From: Gemmatimonadales bacterium
Lineage (GTDB): Bacteria; Gemmatimonadota; Gemmatimonadetes; Gemmatimonadales; GWC2-71-9
Reading direction: 5' to 3'
DNA: 64,000 bases
Assembly: GCA_020633775.1 (NCBI GenBank)
Contig: JACKDA010000004.1
Coordinates: 1 to 64,000, forward strand
Shown: positions 25,236-33,069 of the stretch, one piece after another
Position numbering within the stretch: position 1 is the stretch's first letter
Layout: every line of letters begins with the position of its first letter
Position numbers and translations under genes: made by a program
Notes under the pieces: generated by a model
The model's database searches: none
Told to the model about the DNA's origin: nothing
What the model saw: the letters and a program-made list of their open reading frames with translations, nothing else

Positions 25236-26138
25236 ATGCTGGGTATCGACCTCTCGGGCAAGCGCGCCTTCGTCGCTGGCGTGGCGGACGACGGCGGCTT
25301 CGGGTTCGCGATCGCCAAGGCCCTCGCCGAGGCGGGGGCGTCGATCTGCGTCGGGACCTGGCCACCGGCGATGGGGATCTTCGAGAACCTCCTCGACCGC
25401 GGCAAGCTCGCCGAGTCGCTGGTGCTCGCCGACGGCTCCTCGATGGCCTTCGAGCGGATCTACCCGCTGGACGCGGCCTTCGACACGCTGGAGGATGTCC
25501 CCGAGGCGACGCGCGAGAACAAGCGCTACCGGGAGCGGGGCGATTTCACCATCGCCGGGCTGGTCGAGCGCCTGGTGACCGACTTCGGCCCGACCCCGGT
25601 CGACATCGTGGTGCACTCGCTGGCGAACGGCCCCGAGGTCCGGAACCCGCTGCTCGACACCTCGCGCCGCGGCTATCTCGAGGCCGTCAGCGTCTCGGCC
25701 TACAGCAACCTGGCCCTGATGCGTGCCCTCGGCCCGCTCATGCGGCCCGGGGGCTCGTTCCTCTCGCTGACGTACATGGCGGGGGAGCGCGTGATCCCGG
25801 GCTATGGCGGCGGGATGTCGTCCGCGAAGGCGGCCCTCGAGGCCGACACGCGCACCCTCGCCTACGAGGTCGGACGGCGCTGGGGCCACCGGGTCAACAC
25901 CATCTCCGCCGGGCCGTACGCCTCGCGCGCCGCGAGTGCGATCGGCTTCATCGCCACGATGATCAACTACAGCAAGGCGAACAGCCCGCTGACCCGCGAC
26001 TTCGAGGCGACCGACGTCGGCCACGCGGCCGCGTTCCTCGCGTCGCCCCTGGCCGCGGCGATCACCGGCAGCACGGTGTACGTCGACAACGGGTATCACG
26101 CGATGGGCATGGCGGTCGTCCCGCCGGAGGCGGGGTGA
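25236..26138 (+). CDS. fabI: Enoyl-ACP reductase, plant/Chlamydia-type FabI
   Basis: A 300-residue SDR enzyme reducing enoyl-ACP in the last step of the fatty-acid elongation cycle. The nucleotide loop is GVADDGGFGFAIAKAL (15-30), and the active-site stretch TYMAGERVIPGYGGGMSSAK (179-198) carries the catalytic tyrosines and lysine. Its length and the PGYGGGMSSAKAALE segment match the longer plant, cyanobacterial and chlamydial FabI rather than the 260-residue enterobacterial form. ATG 25236 has GGAG nine bases upstream. Its last codons are duplicated just before the next gene. Confidence 0.95.
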   Translation: MLGIDLSGKRAFVAGVADDGGFGFAIAKALAEAGASICVGTWPPAMGIFENLLDRGKLAESLVLADGSSMAFERIYPLDAAFDTLEDVPEATRENKRYRERGDFTIAGLVERLVTDFGPTPVDIVVHSLANGPEVRNPLLDTSRRGYLEAVSVSAYSNLALMRALGPLMRPGGSFLSLTYMAGERVIPGYGGGMSSAKAALEADTRTLAYEVGRRWGHRVNTISAGPYASRAASAIGFIATMINYSKANSPLTRDFEATDVGHAAAFLASPLAAAITGSTVYVDNGYHAMGMAVVPPEAG

Positions 26139-26220
26139 CCGCCACCCCGAGCGTCGTCGGCGCGAAGGGTCTCGGGAGAGTGACGGGGAGCCAGCTCCCG
26201 CCGGAGGCGGGGTGACCGCC
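26120..26220 (+). repeat. 24-bp direct repeat at the fabI/DUF423 junction
   Basis: The bases 26120-26143, encoding the last fabI codons, the stop and the following bases, recur exactly at 26197-26220. There they supply the GTG start of the DUF423 gene. The 77-bp offset suggests a small tandem duplication or insertion that preserved the stop/start overlap arrangement. Confidence 0.8.
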
Positions 26221-26586
26221 CGCCTCGCCGCGACCCTCGGCGCGCTCCTCAGCGGTCTCGCCGTCGCCGCCGGGGCCTTCGGGGCCCACGCGCTCCGTGC
26301 CCGACTCGAGCCGCGCGACCTCGAGATCTTCGAGACCGCCGCCCGCTACCAGATGTACCACGGGCTCGCGCTCCTCGCCGTGGCCTGGCTGGTGACGCTG
26401 CGCGCCACGCCCGCCGCCCAGGCGGGCTGGGCCTTCCTCGCCGGCACGCTGCTCTTCTCCGGCTCGCTCTACCTGATGGTCTTCACCGGACAGCGCTGGC
26501 TCGGCGCCGTGACCCCGCTCGGTGGGGTCGCCTTCCTGGTCGGCTGGGCCCTGCTCGCCGTCGCCGCGCGACGCCTGGTCTCCTGA
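26212..26586 (+). CDS. DUF423 (YgdD-like) small membrane protein
   Basis: A 124-residue protein with four hydrophobic segments. The family signature GAFGAHALRARLEPRDLEIF near the N-terminus is followed by TAARYQMYHGLALL, then YLMVFTGQRWLGAVTPLGG. DUF423 proteins are widespread inner-membrane proteins of unknown function. It begins with GTG 26212 inside the second copy of a 24-bp direct repeat. It is probably co-transcribed with fabI, as its start lies only 73 bp after the fabI stop. Confidence 0.9.
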   Translation: MTARLAATLGALLSGLAVAAGAFGAHALRARLEPRDLEIFETAARYQMYHGLALLAVAWLVTLRATPAAQAGWAFLAGTLLFSGSLYLMVFTGQRWLGAVTPLGGVAFLVGWALLAVAARRLVS

Positions 26587-26633
26587 GCTACCGCGACCTC
26601 CTGGGCCGACTCGACCGCTGGTTCGCCGAGGGG

Positions 26634-27182
26634 ATGGCGGCAGCGGGTCCCGGGGTGGTCCCCTGCCGGACCGGGTGCACCGCCTGCTGCCACGGGCCGT
26701 TCGACATCTCCGCGGCCGACGCCCGCCTCGTCGCCGAGGCGGTCACCGCCCTGCCGGCGGACCAGGCCAGCGCGGTCCATCGCCGAGCGATCGCCCAACT
26801 CGAACTCGGCCACGCCGCGGCGCCGGCCTGGCGCGCTCCCTGGCGCGCCGGCGAGACCGACGAGGCGGCGTTCGACGCGATGTGCGACGCCCTCGAGCGC
26901 GATCCCTGCCCCGTGCTCGACCCGGACTCCGGGGCCTGCCTCGTCCACGAGGCCCGACCCGCCACCTGCCGCCTGATGGGGCTCGGCGCCCTCACCCCGG
27001 ACGGCGACCTGCTCGAGAACCTCTGCCCGATCCAGGACCGGTTCCCGGGTTACGCCGCGCTCGCGCCCACGCCACTCGACCTGATGGCGTTCGAGGTGGC
27101 CGCGGCCGAGGAGGACCTCGCCGCGATGGCGGCGGGATGGCACGCGACGACCGTGGCGGGGGCAGTGGGGCGAGAGCGGTGA
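26634..27182 (+). CDS. YkgJ-family cysteine-cluster protein
   Basis: A 182-residue protein with the metal-binding pattern of the YkgJ/CxxCxxCC family: PCRTGCTACCHG near the N-terminus, then CPVLDPDSGACLVHEARPATCR, then LCPIQ. These cysteines probably hold zinc or an iron-sulfur cluster; the role is unknown. The open frame extends upstream (SYRDLLGRLDRWFAEG) to a CTG that overlaps the DUF423 stop at 26583. The true start may therefore be that non-ATG codon rather than ATG 26634. It converges on the oxidase operon across a palindromic element. Confidence 0.85.
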   Translation: MAAAGPGVVPCRTGCTACCHGPFDISAADARLVAEAVTALPADQASAVHRRAIAQLELGHAAAPAWRAPWRAGETDEAAFDAMCDALERDPCPVLDPDSGACLVHEARPATCRLMGLGALTPDGDLLENLCPIQDRFPGYAALAPTPLDLMAFEVAAAEEDLAAMAAGWHATTVAGAVGRER

Positions 27183-27290
27183 GACGTGAGTCCTGAGAAG
27201 TGAGGGGGAAGCGAAGGGCGGGTTCCCCGAGGGGAGCCCGCCCTGTGTGCGTCCGATCTCGCTTCTCAGGACTCACGCCTCACGACTCCC
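27181..27290. repeat. Intergenic palindromic repeat (TGAGTCCTGAG family), copy C, with nested GC hairpin
   Basis: The 16 bases CGTGAGTCCTGAGAAG (27185-27200) are repeated exactly inverted at 27262-27277. Inside lies a second hairpin with a 13-bp stem, 27216-27228 against 27231-27243, with a single T-G wobble and a two-base loop. Lying between convergent genes, the nested structure probably serves as a bidirectional terminator. The core is shared with copies near 4662 and 15894-16048. Confidence 0.75.
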
Positions 27291-27659
27291 TCACCACAAC
27301 CCGCCCGGCCACCAGAGCCCGCGGTTGTACGTGAACAGCGCCAGCAGCGCGAGGATCACGACCGAGGCGATCACCAGCGAGAAGGTGAACAGCCAGCTGA
27401 GCAGCTTCATGTCGAACTTCAGGTGCATGTAGAACATCGCCACGAACCAGAACTTGAACGCCGAGAGCAGCAGCAGCAGCTCGACGAAGTAGGGTTCGAG
27501 CGAGGCGCCCAGGCTGGCGAGGCCGGTCATCGACTCGCCGTAGCAGACCTCGTAGAGCAGCACCTCGAGGGCGGTCAGGACGAAGAGGACGACGGCGATC
27601 TTGACGTAGGTCGCCCCGCCGGAGCCGTGCTCGTGTTCGGCAGCGTGTGCGTCGGCCAT
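27291..27659 (-). CDS. Cytochrome c oxidase subunit IV family protein (caa3 operon)
   Basis: A 122-residue protein with a histidine-rich N-terminus (HAAEHEHGSGG) and three membrane segments: VVLFVLTALEVLLYEV, FVELLLLLSAFKFWFVAMFY and LVIASVVILALLALF. The MHLKFD stretch after the second segment is typical of the CtaF/CyoD-like small subunit of heme-copper oxidases. It is the last gene of the leftward II-I-III-IV operon, four bases after subunit III. It probably stabilises the complex. Confidence 0.9.
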   Translation of the reverse strand: MADAHAAEHEHGSGGATYVKIAVVLFVLTALEVLLYEVCYGESMTGLASLGASLEPYFVELLLLLSAFKFWFVAMFYMHLKFDMKLLSWLFTFSLVIASVVILALLALFTYNRGLWWPGGLW

Positions 27660-27662
27660 GGG

Positions 27663-28289
27663 TCAGCTCCTCAGCGACATGAGGTAGACGACGGGGAAGA
27701 TGATGATCCAGACCACGTCGACAAAGTGCCAGTACAGGGCGGCGATCTCGAGGTTGAGCGCCTTCCCGGCCGGGAGGTCGCCCTTGATCGCATCCTTGAG
27801 CAGCGTCGCGAGCCAGAGGGTGCCCATCGTCACGTGGGCGCCGTGGAAGCCGGTCAGGGTGTAGAACGAGGCCGAGAAGAGGTTGGTCGAGTACCCCAGC
27901 CCCTCGTGGTAGAAGTGGCTGAACTCGTACACCTGCATCCCGGCGAAGAAGACGCCGCAGAAGACCGTCAGCGAGAGCCAGGTGATCAGCTTGCGGCGGT
28001 TGCCCTCCTGCGCCCCGTTCAGCGCCATCACGACGAAGAACGAGGAGAAGAGCAGGACCGCGGTGCCCGCGGTCACCAGCGGCACCTCGAAGATGTCCGC
28101 CGGCAGCGGCCCCTTCAGGCTCTGGCCGCGATAGATCAGGAAGGTCGAGATCAGCGTCGCGAAGAACATGCATTCCGACGCGATGAAGACCCAGATCGCG
28201 AGCTTGCGGTTCTCGATCGGCAGCGACGTGTGGTGCGCCTCGGCGGCGTGGCCGTCGTGCCCGGCGAGGGTCGCGGTGGTGCTGGTCAT
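27663..28289 (-). CDS. ctaE: Cytochrome c oxidase subunit III
   Basis: About 208 residues with five membrane helices, the short form lacking the first two helices of seven-helix subunit III. Family segments include FIASECMFFATLISTF, YTLTGFHGAHVTMGTLWLATL and LYWHFVDVVWIIIFPVVYL. The start taken is ATG 28289 (MTSTTATLAG), 13 bases after the subunit I stop; an upstream in-frame ATG at 28337 would overlap subunit I and lacks family similarity. It is a non-catalytic core subunit of the caa3-type terminal oxidase. Confidence 0.94.
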   Translation of the reverse strand: MTSTTATLAGHDGHAAEAHHTSLPIENRKLAIWVFIASECMFFATLISTFLIYRGQSLKGPLPADIFEVPLVTAGTAVLLFSSFFVVMALNGAQEGNRRKLITWLSLTVFCGVFFAGMQVYEFSHFYHEGLGYSTNLFSASFYTLTGFHGAHVTMGTLWLATLLKDAIKGDLPAGKALNLEIAALYWHFVDVVWIIIFPVVYLMSLRS

Positions 28290-28302
28290 CCGGGGCCCGT
28301 CC

Positions 28303-30159
28303 TCAGTGGGGCGTGGCGTGGGCATCAGGCGGCTCATAGGCCCACTTGAAGATGCCGACGAGGGTGATCACGAAGCCGACCAGGCCGACCGGTCCGAACG
28401 GGAAGGCCCACGGGCGCGGCAGCATGAAGCCGACCATGAACAGCAGGATGCCGATGGCGACGATGAGCGGCCACCACGACGGCCCGGGCAGGTGGATGCC
28501 GCGGCCGTCGGAGCGGGCCGGCTCCGGGAGCGTCCGCACCCCTGCCGCGCGCTTGAGGGTCCAGAGCTCGTCCTTGCCCGAGACCACCGGCTCCTCGGTG
28601 AAGTTCCACTCCTGCGGCGGCGAGGGGATCGCCCACTCGAGCGTCGCGCCGCCCCACGGATCCGCCGGCGCGTCGGCCGGGCGGCGCCAGGTGCGCACGA
28701 CGTTCCACATGAAGACCAGGATCGAGACGGCGAGCACGAACGCCCCGACCGTCGCGAGCAGGTTGTAGGTGTCGAAGCCGAGCCCGCCGGGATAGGTGTA
28801 GATCCGGCGCGGCATCCCCAGCAGCCCCGCGAAGTGCATCGGGAAGAAGGTCAGGTTGAACCCGGTCAGCATCAGCCAGAAGTGCGCCTTGCCGATCCCC
28901 TCGTCCAGCATCCGACCGAACATCTTCGGCCACCAGTAGTACGCCCCGGCGGTGATCGCGAAGATCGAGCCGCCGAAGAGGACGTAGTGGAAGTGGGCCA
29001 CCACGAAGTAGGAGTCGGTCTGCTGCAGGTCGGCCGGCGCGACCGAGTGCATCACGCCCGAGAGGCCGCCCATGATGAACATCGCGATGAAGCCGAGCGC
29101 GAAGTACATCGGGGTCCGCAGCTGGATCGAGCCGCCCCAGATGGTGCCGATCCAGTTGAAGATCTTCACGCCGGTCGGGATCGCGATCAGCATCGTCGCC
29201 AGCGAGAAGAACGAGTCCGCCAGCGGCCCCATCCCGGTCGAGAACATGTGGTGCGACCACACCCCGAAGCCGAGGAAGGCGATGAAGGCCATCGAGAACA
29301 CCATCGCCGAGTAGCCGAACAGCGGCTTCCGGCTGAACACCGGCAGGATCTCGGAGATGATCCCGAACGCGGGCAGGATCAGGATGTACACCTCCGGGTG
29401 CCCGAAGACCCAGAAGAGGTGCTGCCAGAGCATCGGGTCGCCCCCGGCGGCCGGCACGAAGAAGCCGGTGCCGAAGACGCGGTCGACCATCAGGTAGATC
29501 AGCGCGACGGTGATGACCGGGAACGAGAGCAGCACCAGCACCTGGGTCACCAGCGTCGACCAGGTGAACATCGGCATGCGCATCAGGGTCATCCCCCGGG
29601 CGCGCATGTTGAGGATCGTGGTGAAGAAGTTCACGCCGGCCGCCAGCGAGGCGATGCCGAGGATCTGCAGGCCGATCACCCAGAAGTCCATGTTCACGCC
29701 GGGCGAGTACTGCCGCCCGCTGAGCGGCGCGTAGCCGAACCAGCCGCCGTTCGGCGCGCCCCAGATGAACGAGGCGTTCAGGAAGATCCCGCCGAGGAGG
29801 AAGACCCAGAGCGACATCGCGTTCAGCCGGGGGAAGGCGACGTCGCGCGCCCCGATCTGCAGCGGGATGAAGAAGTTGAAGAACATCGCGCTGAGCGGCA
29901 TGACGGCGAGGAAGATCATCGTCGTGCCGTGCATCGTGAACAGCTGGTTGTAGAACTCCGGCGAGATCAGGTCCTTGTTCGGCCCCGCGAGCTGCGCCCG
30001 GATCAGGAGCGCCTCCAGCCCGCCGATGAGGAAGAACACGAACGCCGAGGCGCCGTACATGATGCCGATCTTCTTGTGGTCGACCGTGGTCAGCCACTCC
30101 ACCAGGACGCTCCGGGAGCGGGTGCCGGCGTGGGCGGGGTCGAGGACCGTCGTGGCCAT
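28303..30159 (-). CDS. ctaD: Cytochrome c oxidase subunit I
   Basis: A 618-residue catalytic subunit with about 12 core helices plus a C-terminal extension of some 80 residues containing two more. Ligands and channel motifs are visible: TMHGTTMIF (heme a His), VFGHPEVYILILPAFG (CuB His and Tyr, with the Glu that marks A1-type oxidases), WSHHMFSTG (CuB His pair) and VVAHFHYVLFG (heme a3 and a His). It reduces oxygen to water and pumps protons. ATG 30159 is 18 bases after the subunit II stop. No assembly factors such as CtaB or Sco are encoded nearby. Confidence 0.97.
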   Translation of the reverse strand: MATTVLDPAHAGTRSRSVLVEWLTTVDHKKIGIMYGASAFVFFLIGGLEALLIRAQLAGPNKDLISPEFYNQLFTMHGTTMIFLAVMPLSAMFFNFFIPLQIGARDVAFPRLNAMSLWVFLLGGIFLNASFIWGAPNGGWFGYAPLSGRQYSPGVNMDFWVIGLQILGIASLAAGVNFFTTILNMRARGMTLMRMPMFTWSTLVTQVLVLLSFPVITVALIYLMVDRVFGTGFFVPAAGGDPMLWQHLFWVFGHPEVYILILPAFGIISEILPVFSRKPLFGYSAMVFSMAFIAFLGFGVWSHHMFSTGMGPLADSFFSLATMLIAIPTGVKIFNWIGTIWGGSIQLRTPMYFALGFIAMFIMGGLSGVMHSVAPADLQQTDSYFVVAHFHYVLFGGSIFAITAGAYYWWPKMFGRMLDEGIGKAHFWLMLTGFNLTFFPMHFAGLLGMPRRIYTYPGGLGFDTYNLLATVGAFVLAVSILVFMWNVVRTWRRPADAPADPWGGATLEWAIPSPPQEWNFTEEPVVSGKDELWTLKRAAGVRTLPEPARSDGRGIHLPGPSWWPLIVAIGILLFMVGFMLPRPWAFPFGPVGLVGFVITLVGIFKWAYEPPDAHATPH

Positions 30160-30176
30160 GGTGCGGGCTCCCCGGG

Positions 30177-31292
30177 TTACTGCCTGGTGCGGAGGTAGGC
30201 GACCAGCGCCGTCGCCTCCGCGTCGGTGATCGGCGGCACGTTCATCAGCACGCCTTCCTTGACGGCCTGCGGATTCTGGATCCAGTGGGCCAGGTTCTCG
30301 TCGGTGTTCTCGAGCCAGCCGGCGGCGATCATCTTGCGCGTCCCGATCCCGCCGAGGTTCGGCCCGATCATCGTCGTCGCCGCGCCCGCCGAGCCGAGCG
30401 CGTGGCAGCCGGCGCAGGCCTTGGTCATGAAGAGCTGCTTCCCCTCGGCCACCAGCGGATCGACCGCCGCCACCGGCGCGGCGTCGGGTGCCAGCGAATC
30501 GGCCGGGACCGGCGCCGCCGCCGGCCGCATCGCCGCCGCCGCCGAATCGGCCTGCCGCGTCGCCACCCAGCCGTCGAAGGCCGCCGGTTCGTCCACCATC
30601 ACGTAGAAGTCCATCCGGCCGTGCTGGATCCCGCAGAACTCGGCGCACGCCCCCGGGAACGCCCCGACCTCCCGGGCCGAGAACCAGAGCCGGGTCTCGC
30701 GGTTCGGGAAGACGTCGCGCTTTCCGGCGAACTGCGGAATCCAGAAGGAGTGGAGCACGTCCACCGTCTTCATCCGGAGGTCCACCGTGCGGCCGACCGG
30801 GACGTGCATCTCGTTGGCCGTGACGATCCCGAGCTCCGGGTAGCGGAATTCCCACCACCACTGGTGCCCGATCACCTCGACCTTGAGCGCCGCCTGCCCG
30901 TCGGGCCCGGTCTCGGGGATCCGCGCGGTGTCGAAGATCGTCCGCACCGTCGGCACCGCCACGAACGCGAGCACCGCCGCCGGGATCACCGTCCAGATGA
31001 TCTCGACCAGCGTGTTGCCGTGGATCTGCTCGGGCTCGGGGTCGTCGGCGCGGCCGCGAAAGCGGAAGATCGCGAACAGCAGCGCGCCCTCGACCAGCAC
31101 GAAGATGATCACCGCCCAGAACACCGTCGTCCGGAACAGGGCATCCACCAGGTCGGCGAAGTCGCCCTTCGGGGTCAGGGTCGACTGGGGATAGCTCTCC
31201 CCGGCGCAGGCCGCGAGGGCCAGCAGCAGCAGGGGAAGCACCAGGACCCGGACCAGGCCGGGACGCCACCACGTTGCAGTCGAAAGGCGCAT
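30177..31292 (-). CDS. ctaC: Cytochrome c oxidase subunit II with fused cytochrome c (caa3 type)
   Basis: A 371-residue lipoprotein (VLPLLLLALAAC) with two membrane helices. A CuA cupredoxin domain follows (IGHQWWWEFRYPE; LHSFWIPQFAG; CAEFCGIQHGRM), then an Ala/Pro-rich linker and a C-terminal cytochrome c domain with CAGCH and a distal Met region (LMNVPPI). The fused cytochrome identifies a caa3-type oxidase accepting electrons from soluble cytochromes. ATG 31292 is preferred; an in-frame TTG lies one codon upstream. A TGTGA-N6-TCACA palindrome begins 29 bases upstream. Confidence 0.96.
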   Translation of the reverse strand: MRLSTATWWRPGLVRVLVLPLLLLALAACAGESYPQSTLTPKGDFADLVDALFRTTVFWAVIIFVLVEGALLFAIFRFRGRADDPEPEQIHGNTLVEIIWTVIPAAVLAFVAVPTVRTIFDTARIPETGPDGQAALKVEVIGHQWWWEFRYPELGIVTANEMHVPVGRTVDLRMKTVDVLHSFWIPQFAGKRDVFPNRETRLWFSAREVGAFPGACAEFCGIQHGRMDFYVMVDEPAAFDGWVATRQADSAAAAMRPAAAPVPADSLAPDAAPVAAVDPLVAEGKQLFMTKACAGCHALGSAGAATTMIGPNLGGIGTRKMIAAGWLENTDENLAHWIQNPQAVKEGVLMNVPPITDAEATALVAYLRTRQ

Positions 31293-31320
31293 CAAGTCGT
31301 CGCTCTCACAGACCGTCGAT

Positions 31321-31336
31321 TGTGAACAGTTTCACA
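31321..31336. promoter_or_regulatory. CRP/FNR-family operator upstream of caa3 operon
   Basis: TGTGAACAGTTTCACA is an exact TGTGA-N6-TCACA palindrome, the canonical CRP-type consensus, starting 29 bp before the subunit II ATG. It lies downstream of the best promoter candidate (31354-31382), a position that would favour repression or roadblocking. No CRP-family gene is in the window. Confidence 0.6.
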
Positions 31337-31353
31337 TGTCAACTTGGGGGTAC

Positions 31354-31382
31354 AGGATAGTCGGCAGGGGACCCGGAATCAA
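31354..31382 (-). promoter_or_regulatory. Putative sigma70-type promoter for caa3 operon
   Basis: On the minus strand TTGATT (31382-31377), a 17-base spacer and TATCCT (31359-31354) form a good -35/-10 pair. Transcription would begin near 31347 and give a leader of about 55 bases. A second TTGACA at 31342-31337 lacks a matching -10. Confidence 0.5.
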
Positions 31383-31398
31383 GAAAAATCCTTTCCCC

Positions 31399-32061
31399 TT
31401 ACCACCCCTCCAACGGCAGGTCGAACGGCACCGGATCCGGGACCGCGAGCGAGAAGTGCCACCACTCGTTCTCATAGTTGACGAACCCGCGCGCCGCCAT
31501 CGCCTCGACCAGCAGCCGCCGCCGCTCCGCGACGGCCCCACTCGCGCGGGCGGTGTGTGCCGCCTCGGCAAAGGTGTCCCAGGGCGTCCCCATGTCGAGC
31601 TCCTCCCCGGTCTGCAGGTCGATCAGCGTCAGGTCGACGGCAACGCCCTGGTTGTGGCGGGAGCGGCGGGCGATGTAGCCGTCGTCGAGCAGGTCGGTCC
31701 GGCCGGTCCGCTCGCACCACGCCACCATGGCCAGCGTCGCCCGCACCGGCCGGTAGCCGTCGAACACCTTGAGGCCGAGGCCCCGCGGGCGGAGGTCCTC
31801 CGCGACCCGCCGCAGGGAGTCGGCCGCCTCCCGGCGCAGCAGGGCGATCCCGACCCCGTATCCCGGCAACGGCTCGCCGGTGAAGTTTCGGGGCGTGGCG
31901 TAGCCCACCTCCTGCGCGATCGCCGGGTCGAGGGTCGCGAGGAGGCGGCGAGCGGTGGAATCGGGGGCCACCACCTGGGGGGCGGTGTTCGCCTGGGTGG
32001 CCGCGGGCGGCCCCCCGGCGCAGGCGACAAGGGCGGCGAGCCAGAGGAGGGATCGAGGCAT
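31399..32061 (-). CDS. VanX-like D-Ala-D-Ala dipeptidase, lipoprotein
   Basis: A 220-residue zinc dipeptidase of family M15D. Zinc ligands H136 and D143 are in SRHNQGVAVDLTL, and E199 and H202 are in NEWWHF. The substrate arginine motif is DGYRPVR (about 101-107). The N-terminus is a lipoprotein signal (LLWLAALVAC), so it works outside the cytosol. That suggests peptidoglycan peptide turnover or D-Ala-D-Ala scavenging rather than vancomycin resistance; there are no vanS, vanR, vanH or vanA genes nearby. It is divergent from greA over 144 bp. Confidence 0.92.
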   Translation of the reverse strand: MPRSLLWLAALVACAGGPPAATQANTAPQVVAPDSTARRLLATLDPAIAQEVGYATPRNFTGEPLPGYGVGIALLRREAADSLRRVAEDLRPRGLGLKVFDGYRPVRATLAMVAWCERTGRTDLLDDGYIARRSRHNQGVAVDLTLIDLQTGEELDMGTPWDTFAEAAHTARASGAVAERRRLLVEAMAARGFVNYENEWWHFSLAVPDPVPFDLPLEGW

Positions 32062-32205
32062 GGGGCAAATCTAGCGCCGGGCCCCCGCTGCCAGCCCCTC
32101 GCCCCCCCGCGGCCGGCGAGCTACCTTTCGAGATACTCGCGGTCCACCCGGCGCCCAGCCGGGTGGACCGTCCGATTCTATTCGCCCGACCCGAGGTGCC
32201 GCCCC

Positions 32206-32685
32206 ATGATCCAGGAAATGCGTGAGAAGCTCGGCAAGGAGATCGAGGAGCTCACCCACGAGCTGGCGGTCACCCTGCCGCAGGCCATCGCCACCGCCGT
32301 CGAGATGGGCGACCTGCGCGAGAACTCCGAGTACAAGGCGGCCCTCGAGCGGCAGCAGTTCGTGCAGGCCCGGCTCGGGCAGTTGCACCAGCGGCTCAAC
32401 CAGCTGACCCAGCTCGCCAGCACCGAGGCCCCGACTGACCGGGTGGGCCTCGGGTCGCGGGTCACCGTCGAGGACGTCGCCAGCGGTGAGCGGGAGGAGT
32501 ACACCCTGGTCCTGGCCGAGATGATGGATATCGACGCCGGGCACATCTCCCTCGCCTCGCCCCTCGGGCGCGCCCTGAAGGACCAGAAGGTCGGGCAGGA
32601 GGTCGTGCTCCAGCTCCCCACGATGCGGCGCAAGCTGCGGGTGGTCGACCTGCAGACGATCCACCAGGGCGCGGGCGAGGGCTGA
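32206..32685 (+). CDS. greA: Transcription elongation factor GreA/GreB family
   Basis: A 159-residue protein with the GreA layout. The N-terminal antiparallel coiled coil (about 1-75) has the tip acidic region MGDLRENSEYKAALERQ, and the C-terminal FKBP-like domain has GSRVTVEDVASGE, LVLAEMMDIDAGHISLASPL and VGQEVVLQLP. It rescues backtracked RNA polymerase by stimulating transcript cleavage. The acidic tip residues (D, E, N) are retained, so it looks active. The GroES-like gene begins six bases downstream, making a two-gene operon. ATG 32206 is the first start in the conserved frame. Confidence 0.94.
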   Translation: MIQEMREKLGKEIEELTHELAVTLPQAIATAVEMGDLRENSEYKAALERQQFVQARLGQLHQRLNQLTQLASTEAPTDRVGLGSRVTVEDVASGEREEYTLVLAEMMDIDAGHISLASPLGRALKDQKVGQEVVLQLPTMRRKLRVVDLQTIHQGAGEG

Positions 32686-32690
32686 GCCGG

Positions 32691-33065
32691 GTGGACTCGA
32701 TTCCGAAGGAGCTGCAGGTCGTCGGCGACCGGGTCCTCATCACGCCCGAGGAGGGCGATGAGCAGCGGACCAAGGTCGGGCTCTACCTCCCGGCCACCGC
32801 GGTCGATGCCCAGCAGGTCCAGACCGGCTTGATCGTCGGCGTCGGGCCCGGCAACCCGCTCCCGGATCCGTCCGTGTTCGACGAGGAGCCCTGGCGTGCC
32901 GCCGAGCGGACCCCCCGCCACCAGCCGATGCAGGCTCGCGTGGGCGACCACGCGATCTTCTTCCGGAAGGCGGCGGTCGAGGTGTCGTTCGAGGACAAGC
33001 GCTACCTCGTCGTCCCCCAGGCGGCGATCCTCGTCCTCGTGCGCGACAGGATCCCGCTGCCCTGA
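32691..33065 (+). CDS. GroES-like (Cpn10) protein with insertion, no GroEL nearby
   Basis: A 124-residue protein whose ends match co-chaperonin GroES. LQVVGDRVLITPEE at the start is followed by a mobile-loop-like segment ending VGLYLPATA, then GLIVGVGPG, VGDHAIFFRKAAVEVSF and YLVVPQAAILVLV. An insertion of roughly 25 to 30 residues (NPLPDPSVFDEEPW onward) lies where GroES has a short loop, which accounts for the extra length. GTG 32691 is six bases after the greA stop. With no groEL adjacent, it may be a specialised or orphan Cpn10; whether it binds GroEL is not known. Confidence 0.82.
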   Translation: MDSIPKELQVVGDRVLITPEEGDEQRTKVGLYLPATAVDAQQVQTGLIVGVGPGNPLPDPSVFDEEPWRAAERTPRHQPMQARVGDHAIFFRKAAVEVSFEDKRYLVVPQAAILVLVRDRIPLP

Positions 33066-33069
33066 GCGC

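Noticed and set aside
26135..26215. 26-codon frame between fabI and the DUF423 gene
   Set aside because: It arises from the 24-bp duplication and has no independent support such as a domain, signal or conservation.
31399..32061. VanX homologue considered as vancomycin resistance
   Set aside because: It is a lipoprotein without vanH, vanA, vanR or vanS neighbours, which fits peptidoglycan recycling instead.
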